Below are positions 23,410 through 33,638 of a stretch of DNA of 48,465 nt, one piece after another. The notes beneath the pieces were generated by a model. That model was not told the DNA's origin, did no database searches, and worked only from the letters and a program-made list of their open reading frames with translations. The stretch spans positions 1 to 48,465 of the forward strand of contig JAFTOX010000026.1 in assembly GCA_017463585.1 (NCBI GenBank). The letters are read 5' to 3'. Source of the stretch: Rikenellaceae bacterium. Lineage in GTDB: Bacteria > Bacteroidota > Bacteroidia > Bacteroidales > Rikenellaceae. The position numbers and the translations under genes are program-made. Numbering within the stretch: position 1 is the stretch's first letter; each line of letters starts with the position of its first letter.

Positions 23410-25445
23410 AGCGTCCAATTGAGTTTGATTTTGAAGTTTGTGCCGGGCATCGGGTAGCACTGCACAACCTCGTATTGTTGGTTGAAAATGTTGTTTACCT
23501 CGACCGTTACGCGCAACGACGAGCGGTTGCGGAAACGTATGTTGCGCGAGAGCGACAGGTCGCTCGTGTACCACGGCTGAGCGTGGTTTGCGGGGGTATT
23601 GGCGCGCGATTCGTAGCGCTCGCCCGTGTATATGAAGCTGTAATTCAGGTCCCAATCGCGCCAAACAGCGCCCACGACAACCGAGCCGCTGTGCCACGGA
23701 ATGTAGGGAATCTGCCCGCCATACCACTCGCTCTCGGGGTCGGTGCGATCCTCGGCCTCCTGGTAGGTGTACGAGAGGCGCGTATTGACCGCCACGGGAC
23801 CAAACTGCCATTGCAACTGCGCTGCCGCATCGACACCCACAATCTCGACATAGCCCAAATTGAGCATTGTCCATTGGAATTGGTTCGAGGTGGGCATTGC
23901 TATAATCTTGTCTTTCACTTGGTTAAAGTAGGCGTCGGCCTGCACCTCGACACGACGAACAATGCCTCGACGGAAGTTGCGACCCCACACCGCACCTATA
24001 TTATATTGGGTGGTGTATTCGGGATCGAGGTACTTGTTGCCGATGAAGGTGTAGTAGAGGTCGTTGAGCGTGGGCATACGGAAGATACGCTTGTAGAAAG
24101 CACGCAGGCTCAACTCCTCGTTCTTAAATGGCTTATACTGAGCGATTACCGTCGGTGTCCACTCGTCACGGTCGCCCGCCGCCGCACCCGCATAGCGAGT
24201 GTGGTCGTGAATGAATGTGTAGAGCAGGCTCGCCTGCATTTTGAACCGCTCGAAGTCGATCGCCGTCGCCGCTGCACCGAGCACCGTCAGTCGCGTCGGA
24301 TAGGCGAAATCGGTCATATCCGAGGTGAGCGTATTGAGCTGAACATCAGCCGATAAGCTCGCACGCCACCAATCTTTGATTCGCAGCTCGTTGGCCACCG
24401 AGAGGTAGCCCTCCTGCTGGTGGTAGCGATTATCGACATACATCGTCGAGACGTCCTCGCGCGGATCGGACAGATAGTGCAGAAAATCGTAGGCATATTT
24501 GGCATTGACCATCAGGCTGTAACGCTTGCCGAAATGTTTGCGTAACGACCCCTGCGCGAACAAGTTACGGTCCCACTGACGATCCTCGTGGCGGAACTTG
24601 CCCGGCTCCTCGCGCACCGACGCACCGGGGTAGCCGCGCTCCGAATCGTAGTAGTAGACCTTCGCCCGCCAGCCGCCATTCTGGATTCGCCCGAACAGAC
24701 CCGCCTCGGCACGCACCGCACTCACATCGCCATTGCGTCGTACCTCGGTGGTGTCGTAGCCGTCGAGCTTGCGGTACGAGAATTTGTAACGCCCTGTGGT
24801 ATAGAGATATTCGGCACTCACCTGCGCGTCGATCTTGTCGTTGAAACGGTGCTCCCACAGCGCTGCGGGGTTGGCCGTGCCGAACGAGCCCGTCTTGAAC
24901 GACAGACGCAGATTGTTGCGCTTGGTGGAGTCGAACACGGGGCGACGCGTGGTCATATAGACCGCACCTGCCGAGGCGAAGTCCTTGGCCGACTGGAAGA
25001 TATTGCTTTTCTGGCCGTTATAGACCGAGATGGCCTCCATATTGTCCATCGAAAAACGTCCGAGGTCGATCTGGCCGTTCTGAGCATTACCCAACTGAAC
25101 TCCGTCGTAAAAGACGCCCACGTGTTGCGTGCCCATACTGCGGATATTGACCGTTTTCAGTCCGCCCACGCCGCCGTAGTCCTTGATCTGAATACCCGAA
25201 AAATAGCGAATCGCATCGGCTACCGAAACCACATTCAGACGTTTAAGCTCCTGACCCGCAAGAACTTGCGCGGGAACGGTTTCGACTGCACGTCGTTGCG
25301 CTGTGGTTACAACCGCGTCGATGCGGTGGACGGTGTCGGTGATCGAGCGGTCGCTCAGGCGGTTGCCCTCGGCATATTGAGCACGTGTCGCGCCCGCGTA
25401 TGTGAGTGCGATGATAAATAATAGAGTGTGTAACGATCGTTTCAT
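23406..25445 (-). CDS. btuB: TonB-dependent cobalamin receptor, BtuB-like
   Basis: 679 residues. Signal peptide to about residue 22 (ATRAQ), a plug (VSVADAIRYFSGIQIKDYGGVGGLKTVNIRSMGTQHVGVFYDGVQ) and a 22-strand-type barrel ending in the outer-membrane signature FKIKLNWTL. It lacks the SusC N-terminal extension, as expected for a vitamin/metal receptor. The substrate assignment rests on the B12 riboswitch upstream and the BtuG-like partner downstream. Confidence 0.9.
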   Translation of the reverse strand: MKRSLHTLLFIIALTYAGATRAQYAEGNRLSDRSITDTVHRIDAVVTTAQRRAVETVPAQVLAGQELKRLNVVSVADAIRYFSGIQIKDYGGVGGLKTVNIRSMGTQHVGVFYDGVQLGNAQNGQIDLGRFSMDNMEAISVYNGQKSNIFQSAKDFASAGAVYMTTRRPVFDSTKRNNLRLSFKTGSFGTANPAALWEHRFNDKIDAQVSAEYLYTTGRYKFSYRKLDGYDTTEVRRNGDVSAVRAEAGLFGRIQNGGWRAKVYYYDSERGYPGASVREEPGKFRHEDRQWDRNLFAQGSLRKHFGKRYSLMVNAKYAYDFLHYLSDPREDVSTMYVDNRYHQQEGYLSVANELRIKDWWRASLSADVQLNTLTSDMTDFAYPTRLTVLGAAATAIDFERFKMQASLLYTFIHDHTRYAGAAAGDRDEWTPTVIAQYKPFKNEELSLRAFYKRIFRMPTLNDLYYTFIGNKYLDPEYTTQYNIGAVWGRNFRRGIVRRVEVQADAYFNQVKDKIIAMPTSNQFQWTMLNLGYVEIVGVDAAAQLQWQFGPVAVNTRLSYTYQEAEDRTDPESEWYGGQIPYIPWHSGSVVVGAVWRDWDLNYSFIYTGERYESRANTPANHAQPWYTSDLSLSRNIRFRNRSSLRVTVEVNNIFNQQYEVVQCYPMPGTNFKIKLNWTL

Positions 25446-25589
25446 TCGCCGCGAATCAATTGTTAGTCAATGCGTTTCGGGCGCGTTGGCTAATGTGATT
25501 CGAACTGCCGATCTTGATTTTCAGTGAGTGAGTCAGTTTCGGTAGATCTCCGCCCATTCGCCGTAGGCCGCAAAATCGCAAGTGATTGC

Positions 25590-25785
25590 GCAAAGGCAGG
25601 TCTTCTGACTCACTCTATTCGTGGCGGCCTTCCCGAAAACGTGTCATTCTCAGTGGCTTAGGATCGCCTACGAACATTGCGCCCCGAGGGGCGAGAGCTT
25701 ACAGCAGCGGGAACTGTTGCCGACTTTCACGGCATTCCCTTTTAATCCCGTGCGCGTTGGGCGCACATAATGGGAACCGTTGCGA
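25590..25785 (-). ncRNA. Cobalamin (B12) riboswitch
   Basis: On the minus strand the B12 box (GTCAGAAGACCTGCC, near 25609-25595) and the conserved GCCACTG (25657-25651) are visible, along with several paired arms including a CGCAC/GTGCG-type stem near the 5' end. It lies between a -7 box and the BtuB-like gene. Cobalamin binding should lower expression of both genes. Boundaries are approximate. Confidence 0.92.
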
Positions 25786-25788
25786 GGG

Positions 25789-25796
25789 CAAAATTA
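25789..25796 (-). promoter_or_regulatory. Promoter of the cobalamin operon
   Basis: TAATTTTG on the minus strand (25796-25789), immediately before the riboswitch. The leader to ATG 25445 is about 340 bases. Confidence 0.75.
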
Positions 25797-26234
25797 CGAA
25801 TAAATTTCGGAACTCGTTCAATTTTTCAACGAAAAAATCCGAACCACCCCATTTTTTGGTTGCGAGGTGGGGCGGAGCGCGATCGAAATTTTTAATTTTT
25901 GCCCGAAGTTAAAAAGCACAAGTCTGTGTTTTCGCTTGATTGATAGATGATTAACTCTATGCGACGAGAAGCGTCTGCCTTCACCGAGCGACGTTTTGTA
26001 AGTAAGCCCGCCGAATGTCGAGCAAGCTGAGGGGTAATATGGGCACGAATGGGGAATTTCGTGGCGGTTTTGGCGCTTTTGGGTAGGTAATTGTAAGCCA
26101 AAAAATTAATTTCGGCAGCAAAAAATGCCGACGAAAACTGTTAGTAAAAAGGTGATAATTGATTACAAATCGTTATCGAATTCCTTAGATTGAGCGTTAA
26201 TTCATTAGTATATATAAAATTGTGGCCAAAAAAA
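25797..26234. other. Intergenic region without a recognised gene
   Basis: About 440 bases between the cobalamin promoter and the SusC promoter. Only short spurious frames are present. A small hairpin (GGCA...TGCC near 26114-26128) is seen. No known motif is found. Confidence 0.6.
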
Positions 26235-26265
26235 TTGCTAATATCTATTTTTATATTTATTTTTG
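26235..26265 (+). promoter_or_regulatory. Promoter of the SusC/SusD operon
   Basis: TTG 26235-26237 and TATTTTTG 26258-26265 with a 20-base spacer. This is a housekeeping-type promoter. No anti-sigma or hybrid two-component gene lies next to the operon. Leader about 100 bases. Confidence 0.75.
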
Positions 26266-26369
26266 CCGTCTGACATCGATGTGTAGCAATGCGCACCGAG
26301 GTCGGATAAATGGAAGAATTGTTCGCGGAAACAAATTCGAACATTATAATTTTTTAACTAATTAATTAA

Positions 26370-29300
26370 ATGCTTATGATTAGAAAGATTGTACTATCAT
26401 TGGTTGCAATTCTGAGCTGCGGCGCAATGGCTATGGCCCAGAATAAGCAGGTGACAGGTACCGTTACTGATCCCGAGGGTGCTCCCGTGGTTGGTGCGAC
26501 TGTACTTGTCGAGGGTACGATGAATGCTACCGCTACAAGCGTAACGGGTCAGTATTCAATTTCGGCGCCGGCTGAGGCTAATCTGCAGTTCTCGTCGGTC
26601 GGTTTCACGACTCAGACCCAGAAAGTGGGTCAGCGTTCGGTGATCGACGTAGTCTTGCAGCACGAAACCCAGATGGTCGAGGACGTAGTCGTGACCGCTT
26701 TCGGTCAGACTAAGCGCGAGGCCTTCACCGGTTCGGCAGCTGAGGTCAAGGCTGCGGACATCGCAAAGGTTCAGACCTCGAACGTCGCTCAGTCGTTGGC
26801 TGGTAAGGTTGCAGGTTTGCAGCTGGTAAATGCTTCGGGTAAGCCCGGTTCGGCTCCTTCGATCCGTATTCGTGGTTTCTCGTCGATCAACGCCGGCCAG
26901 GAGCCTCTGTACGTAGTGGACGGTATCCCCTACGACGGTGACCTGAACAACATCAACCCCGCCGACATCGAGTCGATGACCGTTCAGAAGGACGCTACCT
27001 CGACTTCGTTGTATGGTGCTCGTGGTGCTAACGGTGTGGTAATGATCACCACCAAGCGCTCGAAGAGCCGTGACGCGGTTGTAAATGTTGATGCTAAGTG
27101 GGGTGTAACGAGCAAGGCTCTGCGTAACTACGATTACATCACCAACCCCGCTGAGTACTACGAGGTTTACTACGCAGCATTGAACAACTACCTGATGAAC
27201 AACGGTATGGACGCAATCGCTGCTAACGCTCGCGCTAACCAGATGATCACCGCAACTTCGACTAACGGTGGTCTGGCTTACCAGATCTTCAAGGTGCCTT
27301 CGAACCAGTACTTCATCGGTATGGACGGTAAGGTTAACCCCCGTGCTACTATGGGTAACGTTGTGAACTATGGTGGTACCGAGTACTTGCTGACCGCTGA
27401 CAACTGGGACGACGAGGGTTACACGACCGGTTTCCGTCAGGAGTACAACGCAAGCGTTTCGGGTTCGAGCGATCGTATCTCGATGTACGGTTCGTTCGGT
27501 TACTTGAAGGACGAGGGTATCGTTAACAACACTGATATGTATCGTTATACCGCACGTCTGCGCGCTGATTATCAGGCTAAGAAGTGGTTGACGATCGGTG
27601 CTAACGCATCGTACTCGAACTACGAGTGGAATCAGCTGTCGGACGAGGGTGCGTCGAATTCGACCAGTAACGTGTTCGCATTTACTTCGTACATCGCTCC
27701 TATCTATCCCGTATATCTGCGTAACCCCGACGGCTCGAAGATGGTCGATGCTAACGGTATCACTATGTACGACTACGGTGATGGCATGAACGCAGGTCTG
27801 TCGCGTCCTTACCTGTCGCAGGGTAACGCTCTGTCGCAGGTTCTGTTGGACAAGAGCTACACCGAGGGTAACGCATTCACCGGTACGGCATACGTTGAGG
27901 CTACCATCATCAAGGGCTTGAAGGCTCGTTTCAACGTTGGTGTTGGTCTGGACGAGTATCGTGGCACCGATATGTCGAACCCCTACTACGGTCAGTTCGC
28001 AACTACCGGTGGTGCTCTGTCGAAGTCGCACGGTCGTTCGTTCTACCTGAATACTCAGGAGTTGATTACCTATAATACTACTTTCTGCCAGGATCACAAC
28101 ATCGATGTAATGGTCGGCCACGAGTACTATTATAATAAGGGTTACTCGTTGGGCGCTTACAAGACCAACTTGTTCGACGTGAACTACGATGAGTTGAACG
28201 GTGTTATCAAGGATCCGGGTTCGTCGTCGTCGAGCCGCTCGATGTACAACACCGAGGGTTACTTCGGTCGTTTGCAGTACGACTACGATGGTCGTATCTT
28301 CGTTAACGGTTCGTATCGTCGCGACGCATCGTCGAAGTTCCACCCCGATCACCGTTGGGGTAACTTCTGGTCGGCAGGTGCTGGCTGGTTGATCAACAAG
28401 GAGCGTTGGTTTGATGTACCTTGGATCAATATGTTGAAGGTTAAGGCTTCGATCGGTTCGCAGGGTAACGACGGTATCGGCAGCTACCTCTACACCGATC
28501 GCTATGAGATCGTAAATGACGGTGCTGGTAACGTATCGCTCAACTGGACCGGCTACGGTAACAAGGATATCACTTGGGAGACCAATACCAATATGAACGT
28601 AGGTGTTGACTTCGGTATGTTCAATGGTCGCTTGTCGGGTACCGTTGAGTACTTCTCGCGTAAGACTACCGATATGCTCTACTCGTTCGGCGTTCCGGGT
28701 CACCTCGGCTTCTTGTCGTACTACGACAACGTAGGTGATATGCGTAACTCGGGTGTTGAGGTTGACTTGCACGGTGTTCTGGTTAATACCAAGAACGTTC
28801 GTTGGAGCGTAAACGTTAACGCTACGCACGTACGTAATAAGGTATTGTATATCGCAGAGGAGAACAAGTCGCTCGGCGTTGAGGGTCACCCCGGTTTCGA
28901 GTCGGGTAACAAGTTCGTCGGTGAGGGTCTGTCGCTCTACACCTTCTACCTGCCCAAGTACGCTGGTACCGATAAGGAGACTGGCGAGCCTATGTGGTAC
29001 AAGGACGAGTACGAGATGAACGAGGACGGCACCGTTAAGCGTGACGAGACCAAGTCGCCTATCGTTAAGAACCGCACCGTTACTAAGACCTACTCGGAGG
29101 CAACTGATTACCTGTGTGGTAGCGCAGTTCCCGATCTGTATGGTGGTTTCGGTACTTCGATCGAGTTCTTCGGCTTTGACTTCGGTGTTAACTTCACCTA
29201 TCAGATTGGTGGTTTGACCTACGACGGTCAGTACGCATCGCAGATGTCGTCGCCCGTTGCAGGTTCGACCGGTACTAACATTCACCGCGATGTTTACACC

Positions 29301-29621
29301 GCTTGGCGCGCAGCAGGCGAGGAGAACAACATTCCTCGTTGGCAGTTCGGCGACCAGTATTCGGCAGCATCGTCGGATCGCTTCCTGACCAGCGCAAGCT
29401 ACCTGAACATTCAGAACGCTCAGCTGGGTTACACTATCCCCTCGAAGTGGATGAACAAGATCGGTGTTTCGACTCTGCGTATCTACGTAGCAGCTGACAA
29501 CATCTGGTACTGGTCGAAGCGTCAGGGTCTGGATCCCCGTCAGTCGTTCTCGGGAGGTTCGAGCGCAGCTTACTACGCTCCCGTACGTACTATCTCGGGT
29601 GGTATTAACATTCAGTTCTAA
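26370..29621 (+). CDS. SusC/RagA-family TonB-linked outer-membrane protein
   Basis: 1083 residues from ATG 26370 (ATG 26376 possible). Signal peptide ending AMAQ; a CarboxypepD_reg-like domain (about 27-105, TGTVTDPEGAPVVGATVLVEG); plug (about 115-230, PLYVVDGIPYDGDLNNINPADIESM and GARGANGVVMITTKR); large barrel ending GGINIQF. It forms an outer-membrane transporter with the SusD-like lipoprotein 23 bases downstream. The substrate is unknown because no glycosidase or protease is linked. Codons are very biased (GGT, GCT, AAC, TCG), suggesting high expression. Confidence 0.95.
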   Translation: MLMIRKIVLSLVAILSCGAMAMAQNKQVTGTVTDPEGAPVVGATVLVEGTMNATATSVTGQYSISAPAEANLQFSSVGFTTQTQKVGQRSVIDVVLQHETQMVEDVVVTAFGQTKREAFTGSAAEVKAADIAKVQTSNVAQSLAGKVAGLQLVNASGKPGSAPSIRIRGFSSINAGQEPLYVVDGIPYDGDLNNINPADIESMTVQKDATSTSLYGARGANGVVMITTKRSKSRDAVVNVDAKWGVTSKALRNYDYITNPAEYYEVYYAALNNYLMNNGMDAIAANARANQMITATSTNGGLAYQIFKVPSNQYFIGMDGKVNPRATMGNVVNYGGTEYLLTADNWDDEGYTTGFRQEYNASVSGSSDRISMYGSFGYLKDEGIVNNTDMYRYTARLRADYQAKKWLTIGANASYSNYEWNQLSDEGASNSTSNVFAFTSYIAPIYPVYLRNPDGSKMVDANGITMYDYGDGMNAGLSRPYLSQGNALSQVLLDKSYTEGNAFTGTAYVEATIIKGLKARFNVGVGLDEYRGTDMSNPYYGQFATTGGALSKSHGRSFYLNTQELITYNTTFCQDHNIDVMVGHEYYYNKGYSLGAYKTNLFDVNYDELNGVIKDPGSSSSSRSMYNTEGYFGRLQYDYDGRIFVNGSYRRDASSKFHPDHRWGNFWSAGAGWLINKERWFDVPWINMLKVKASIGSQGNDGIGSYLYTDRYEIVNDGAGNVSLNWTGYGNKDITWETNTNMNVGVDFGMFNGRLSGTVEYFSRKTTDMLYSFGVPGHLGFLSYYDNVGDMRNSGVEVDLHGVLVNTKNVRWSVNVNATHVRNKVLYIAEENKSLGVEGHPGFESGNKFVGEGLSLYTFYLPKYAGTDKETGEPMWYKDEYEMNEDGTVKRDETKSPIVKNRTVTKTYSEATDYLCGSAVPDLYGGFGTSIEFFGFDFGVNFTYQIGGLTYDGQYASQMSSPVAGSTGTNIHRDVYTAWRAAGEENNIPRWQFGDQYSAASSDRFLTSASYLNIQNAQLGYTIPSKWMNKIGVSTLRIYVAADNIWYWSKRQGLDPRQSFSGGSSAAYYAPVRTISGGINIQF

Positions 29622-29644
29622 ACAGAGAAAGGAGATATACAATT

Positions 29645-31282
29645 ATGAAAAAAATAGCTAAATATATCCTCGTAGCGATAGCTCCTGCACTTCTGCTCAG
29701 CAGCTGTATTAAGGAGACTACGCCTATGAACGGTGCCGCAACTGAGAGTCAGGTGATGAACTCGCCTCTGGCTTTGCAGGCACTTGTTGCAGCTATCCCG
29801 ACCGCGATGAACCTCCCCGCTACCTATAATAGCTCGATGCACTGCGATTTCGGTTATCCCGCAATCAAGATGATTACCGATGCTATGTTGGAGGAGAAGA
29901 TCGTCGTAGGTGATAACACCGGTTACGACTGGTTCGGTGCTTGGGCACAGGGCCGTTCGCAGGGTAACGACTACGCTTATGCTCAGTATTTCTGGTACTT
30001 CTACTACAAGTGGATCAAGAACACCAACGATATGATCCGTATGATCAACGATATGGAGGTCGCAAATGGTGGTTTGAACGATGAGCAGAAGGCTTATCTG
30101 GGTATCGCTTATACCTATCGTTCGCTCTACTACTTGGATTTGGTTCGTTTCTACGAGTTCAAGCCCAATAACTACACTTCGCGTCCCGAGGTTGAGGGTC
30201 TGTCGTGCGTTCTGGCACTCGAAACCGAGTCGATGGAGGCAGCACGCGAGAATGGCCGTGCTAAGGTTGAGGACGTTTACACTCAGATTTTCGCTGACTT
30301 GGCTAAGGCTGAGGAGCTGCTGGCAAACTACAAGCGTACCTCGATCGCAATGCCCGACCTGTCGGTAGTTTACGGTCTGTACGCAAAGGCATACTTGGAG
30401 TATGGCGAGAAGGATAACTCGGCATTCGCAAAGGCTGCTGACTACGCTCGTAAGGCAATTACTAAGGGTGGTTACTCGCCGCTGACTCAGTCGCAGTGGG
30501 AGGATCCTACCAACGGTTTCAACAACCACGCATCGAACAACTCGTGGATGTGGGCACTGACCACTTCGAGCGAGAACATCGGTAACTTGCACAACTTCTT
30601 TGCTCACTCGGCACAGGAGGCAGAGTATGGTTATACTCCGCTGTCGATGCCCGCAGTATTGAGCAGCTTCTTCGATCGCGTATCGAATGCTGACTTCCGT
30701 AAGCACTCGTGGATCGATCCTAAGCGTGAGTACGCATACAAGAGCTGCTACCCCAACGCTGAGGAGTACATCGCATCGTTGCGTGACTACGTATCGATCA
30801 AGTTCCGCCCGGGTGGTGGTGACTATTCGGACTACGCAGTAGGTAACTGTGGTGAGGTCAATATGATGCGTATGGAGGAGATGTTGTTCATCGAGGCTGA
30901 GGCAGTGGGCCGCACTAACTTGGAGAATGGTAAGGCACTGTTGAAGGCTATTATGGACAAGCGTATTCTCGATGGTTCGTATGTATGCGCAGCAACCGAT
31001 TTCAAGACCTTCCAGGAGGAGCTGATCTTCCAGAAGCGTGTAGAGTTCTGGGGTGAGGGTGTAAGTATGTTCGACTGCAAGCGTGCCAACATCGGTATGA
31101 CTCGTGGTTACGAGGGCACTAACGCACCTGCAACCTATTGCTTGAACACCGAGGGCCGTTCGCCTTTCTGGAACATCGTTATTACCCGCCAGGAGACCAA
31201 CAACAACTTGGCAATTCCTGAGACTCAGAATAACCCCGATCCTACTGGTACTGTTAAGTTGTGGATCGCTCCGGCTGAATAG
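29645..31282 (+). CDS. SusD/RagB-family surface lipoprotein
   Basis: 545 residues. Lipoprotein signal to LLLSSC; TPR-like helices around QKAYLGIAYTYRSLYYLDLVRFYEF (the usual SusD motif), and a C-terminal segment LIFQKRVEFWGEGVSMFDCKR. It binds substrate at the cell surface and closes over SusC. Same codon bias and operon as SusC. Confidence 0.93.
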   Translation: MKKIAKYILVAIAPALLLSSCIKETTPMNGAATESQVMNSPLALQALVAAIPTAMNLPATYNSSMHCDFGYPAIKMITDAMLEEKIVVGDNTGYDWFGAWAQGRSQGNDYAYAQYFWYFYYKWIKNTNDMIRMINDMEVANGGLNDEQKAYLGIAYTYRSLYYLDLVRFYEFKPNNYTSRPEVEGLSCVLALETESMEAARENGRAKVEDVYTQIFADLAKAEELLANYKRTSIAMPDLSVVYGLYAKAYLEYGEKDNSAFAKAADYARKAITKGGYSPLTQSQWEDPTNGFNNHASNNSWMWALTTSSENIGNLHNFFAHSAQEAEYGYTPLSMPAVLSSFFDRVSNADFRKHSWIDPKREYAYKSCYPNAEEYIASLRDYVSIKFRPGGGDYSDYAVGNCGEVNMMRMEEMLFIEAEAVGRTNLENGKALLKAIMDKRILDGSYVCAATDFKTFQEELIFQKRVEFWGEGVSMFDCKRANIGMTRGYEGTNAPATYCLNTEGRSPFWNIVITRQETNNNLAIPETQNNPDPTGTVKLWIAPAE

Positions 31283-31310
31283 TTATTAACGAGTAAAACA
31301 GAGAAAGAAT

Positions 31311-33425
31311 ATGAAAGCATTAAAATATTTTGCATCGGCACTTGCCCTCGTCGCAATGTTCACAGCTTGCGAAGAGGTTGATAACTATGTGCCTGCCGAG
31401 CTCCCCGATACTCAGGAGGCTTACTTCCCCGCGACTACGATGACCGTATCGATGGAGGAGCTGACCAGCGGTTTCGAGGTTGAGCTTGCACGTGTTAACT
31501 ATGATGAGGCTGCTACCGCTACTTTGGTATGCGAGCGTCACGAGGGCGTAAACGTACCTTCGTCGGTATCGTTCAACGCAGGTCAGGAGAAGACCACCTT
31601 CACCGTATCGGTCGATCAGGCTGCAATCGGCGAGGGTAAGACCTTGAAGATCGTGATGAGCGTAGACAGCGATTCGAACTCTCCCTACGCTAACCAGCGT
31701 TGCACCGTAACTCTGACCACTTGGTCGCCCACTCCTCCCGCATCGTGGAGACCTATCGAGACTCAGGCTTTGTTCGTTGAGCGTCAGAGCTTGTGCGCAG
31801 AGTGGTTTAGCGTTGAGACCGGCCACACTTTCCCCGTATATGTTGAGAAGTTGGACGGTGCTGAGGTATATCGTATCGCTAACTTGTTCTCGACCTACAC
31901 CAGCGAGGCTGGCGTAACCTATGAGCACCCCTATTGGTACTACTACTACGATGAGAGCTACTTGGAGGACGCTGAGAATGTTCACTATACTTACATCGAC
32001 TGCGAGGGTTACTATTGGGACGACGCTGACAAGGCAAGCTGGCAAAAGGGTTGGGCATTTATGCCTGTACAGAGCCAGAACTTTGGTCTGAATCCTCCCG
32101 CTTACGGTTACAACTACTGGGGTTCGTTCGGCTACAACTTCTCGGGTCAGACTCCTTCGGATGCAAATATGGGTAAGTATAATGAGGCTAACAAGTCGAT
32201 CACCTTTGGTCCGAATTCGCTTGTTAAGTCTATGTCTGCATACAATGGTGGTGGTTTCTATACCAGTGCTATTGACTTCACCCTGTTCTTGGATCAGAAC
32301 TTGGCAGGCACCGATTTCGAGCGCGACTGCGCATTCTCGAAGTTGCAGGACGCTACTTGGCAGTCGGAGATTCTGGATTCGAAGTGGGGTGTAGCTCTCT
32401 ATGAGGGTGTTCCCGCTGACGAGGAGAAGGCTGCTGAGTACGCTGAGAAGTTCGGTCAGATAATCAAGGTTGAGAACGCATTCGTTGAGGGCTTCCCCGT
32501 TTACTTCTGCGTTGACGCTGAGGGTAAGATCAGCGTTCCCGAGGATTACGCTTCGCAGGAGATGGGTCTGTCGATCGCAGGCTTCGACCTCTACTTCAAC
32601 ATCAAGAAGGGTGAGTTTGCTAACAACAGCTACACGATCCTTGGTGAGATGGTAGGTGTTGATCCTACGGGCGTTAAGGCTGACGTTATCTACGGCGAGT
32701 ACACCGAGGTTATCAACGCTGAGGTTATCGGCGCTGCTGAGTCGATCGACGACTTCGTAGGTAAGTGGGTATTGACCGCTGAGACCAACGAGTATGACTC
32801 GGAGGGTGCTCCTACCGGCAACTACGTTGATATCGATATCCCCGTTGAGTTGGTTAAGGTTGACGAGGAGACCATTAAGATGGTTGGCTTGACCTATGGT
32901 ACTTTCGGCGACTACGACGACTCGATCGTTTGGACTTACAATGGTGGCTTCTTGCAGATGACTGCTCAGGATATGCCCGACTGGGCTAACCAGAACGGCG
33001 TTGAGTTCGACTGCATCGCTACTGTATGTAACTTTGAGTCGCTCTTCAATTTGAACGCTGCTGGCTTGATCTTCCTCAATGCAGGTATTACCGACGCAGG
33101 TGTTATCAAGTTCTTCGACGATCCGGGTAACGCTTCGTACGATGTTGAGGTTAACGGCTTTGGTATCTATGGTATCTACAATGGTTCGTACTACGCTATG
33201 TCGGATATCCTCTACAACGGTTCGATGACCGCTGCTACCGAGGGTGCTGCACGTACCGAGTTCGTAACCAAGCCTCAGATGGCTCCCGTTATGGGTACCG
33301 TTGTAACCGAGCTCCGCAAGGCTGATCGTGAGTTGACTTTCAACGGTCAGAAGGTTACTAAGAAGAGCAAGGGTAAGGTAACTCCCGTGTTCCGTCCCGC
33401 TGGTAATTTGGTAGAGGCTCGCTAA
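31311..33425 (+). CDS. SusCD-associated surface lipoprotein
   Basis: 704 residues. Lipobox MFTAC at residues 16-20. The first 150 residues look like an Ig/Calx-beta-type domain (VELARVNYDEAATATLVCERHEGV). A middle Tyr/Trp-rich part (HPYWYYYYDESYLEDAENV) and later beta-rich repeats follow. This position is often filled by SusE/F-like or other substrate-binding lipoproteins. No specific family is recognised. The last gene of the operon, followed by a strong terminator. Codon bias as in SusC/D. Confidence 0.8.
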   Translation: MKALKYFASALALVAMFTACEEVDNYVPAELPDTQEAYFPATTMTVSMEELTSGFEVELARVNYDEAATATLVCERHEGVNVPSSVSFNAGQEKTTFTVSVDQAAIGEGKTLKIVMSVDSDSNSPYANQRCTVTLTTWSPTPPASWRPIETQALFVERQSLCAEWFSVETGHTFPVYVEKLDGAEVYRIANLFSTYTSEAGVTYEHPYWYYYYDESYLEDAENVHYTYIDCEGYYWDDADKASWQKGWAFMPVQSQNFGLNPPAYGYNYWGSFGYNFSGQTPSDANMGKYNEANKSITFGPNSLVKSMSAYNGGGFYTSAIDFTLFLDQNLAGTDFERDCAFSKLQDATWQSEILDSKWGVALYEGVPADEEKAAEYAEKFGQIIKVENAFVEGFPVYFCVDAEGKISVPEDYASQEMGLSIAGFDLYFNIKKGEFANNSYTILGEMVGVDPTGVKADVIYGEYTEVINAEVIGAAESIDDFVGKWVLTAETNEYDSEGAPTGNYVDIDIPVELVKVDEETIKMVGLTYGTFGDYDDSIVWTYNGGFLQMTAQDMPDWANQNGVEFDCIATVCNFESLFNLNAAGLIFLNAGITDAGVIKFFDDPGNASYDVEVNGFGIYGIYNGSYYAMSDILYNGSMTAATEGAARTEFVTKPQMAPVMGTVVTELRKADRELTFNGQKVTKKSKGKVTPVFRPAGNLVEAR

Positions 33426-33445
33426 GCGACCTCCACTCTATAAGC

Positions 33446-33478
33446 AAAAAGCCCGAACCATTGCGGTTCGGGCTTTTT
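33446..33478 (+). terminator. Terminator of the SusCD operon
   Basis: AAAAAGCCCGAACC pairs with GGTTCGGGCTTTTT with a 5-base loop; a symmetrical bidirectional type. Confidence 0.95.
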
Positions 33479-33486
33479 GTTTGTAC

Positions 33487-33584
33487 CCGCCATATGGGCG
33501 GGTTTGGCGATTTAACTTTGCTAATGATTAAAATTTATTGCGACAAAGGCTAATTTTGCATTTTGAATCTTGAATTTTGAATTA
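33487..33584. repeat. Intergenic repeat, copy B (reverse orientation)
   Basis: On the minus strand, right after the tpiA terminator, comes AATTCAAAATTCAAG... (33584-33556). About 60 bases later AAACCCGCCCATAT appears with its pairing arm (33487-33505). Copy A at 21023-21110 has the same order of parts. Confidence 0.7.
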
Positions 33585-33619
33585 AAAAAGGCTGCTCCCG
33601 AGTAGGGAACAGCCTTTTT
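33585..33619 (-). terminator. Terminator of tpiA
   Basis: AAAAAGGCTG and CAGCCTTTTT pair and extend inward (GGCTGTTCCC / GGGAGCAGCC on the minus strand) with one wobble. Confidence 0.9.
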
Positions 33620-33638
33620 CTGTTTGAGGGTCAGTTGA

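Noticed and set aside
23410..23874. N-terminal extension of the BtuG-like frame
   Set aside because: It overlaps the receptor gene in another frame; the lipoprotein signal begins at 23409.
25586..25912. 108-residue plus-strand frame
   Set aside because: It lies over the cobalamin riboswitch on the opposite strand.
26556..29642. 1028-residue open frame on the minus strand across the SusC gene
   Set aside because: It is in register with SusC codons. The sense gene avoids TTA, CTA and TCA, so the antisense frame has no stops. No start signals and an odd composition rich in Thr, Val and Arg.
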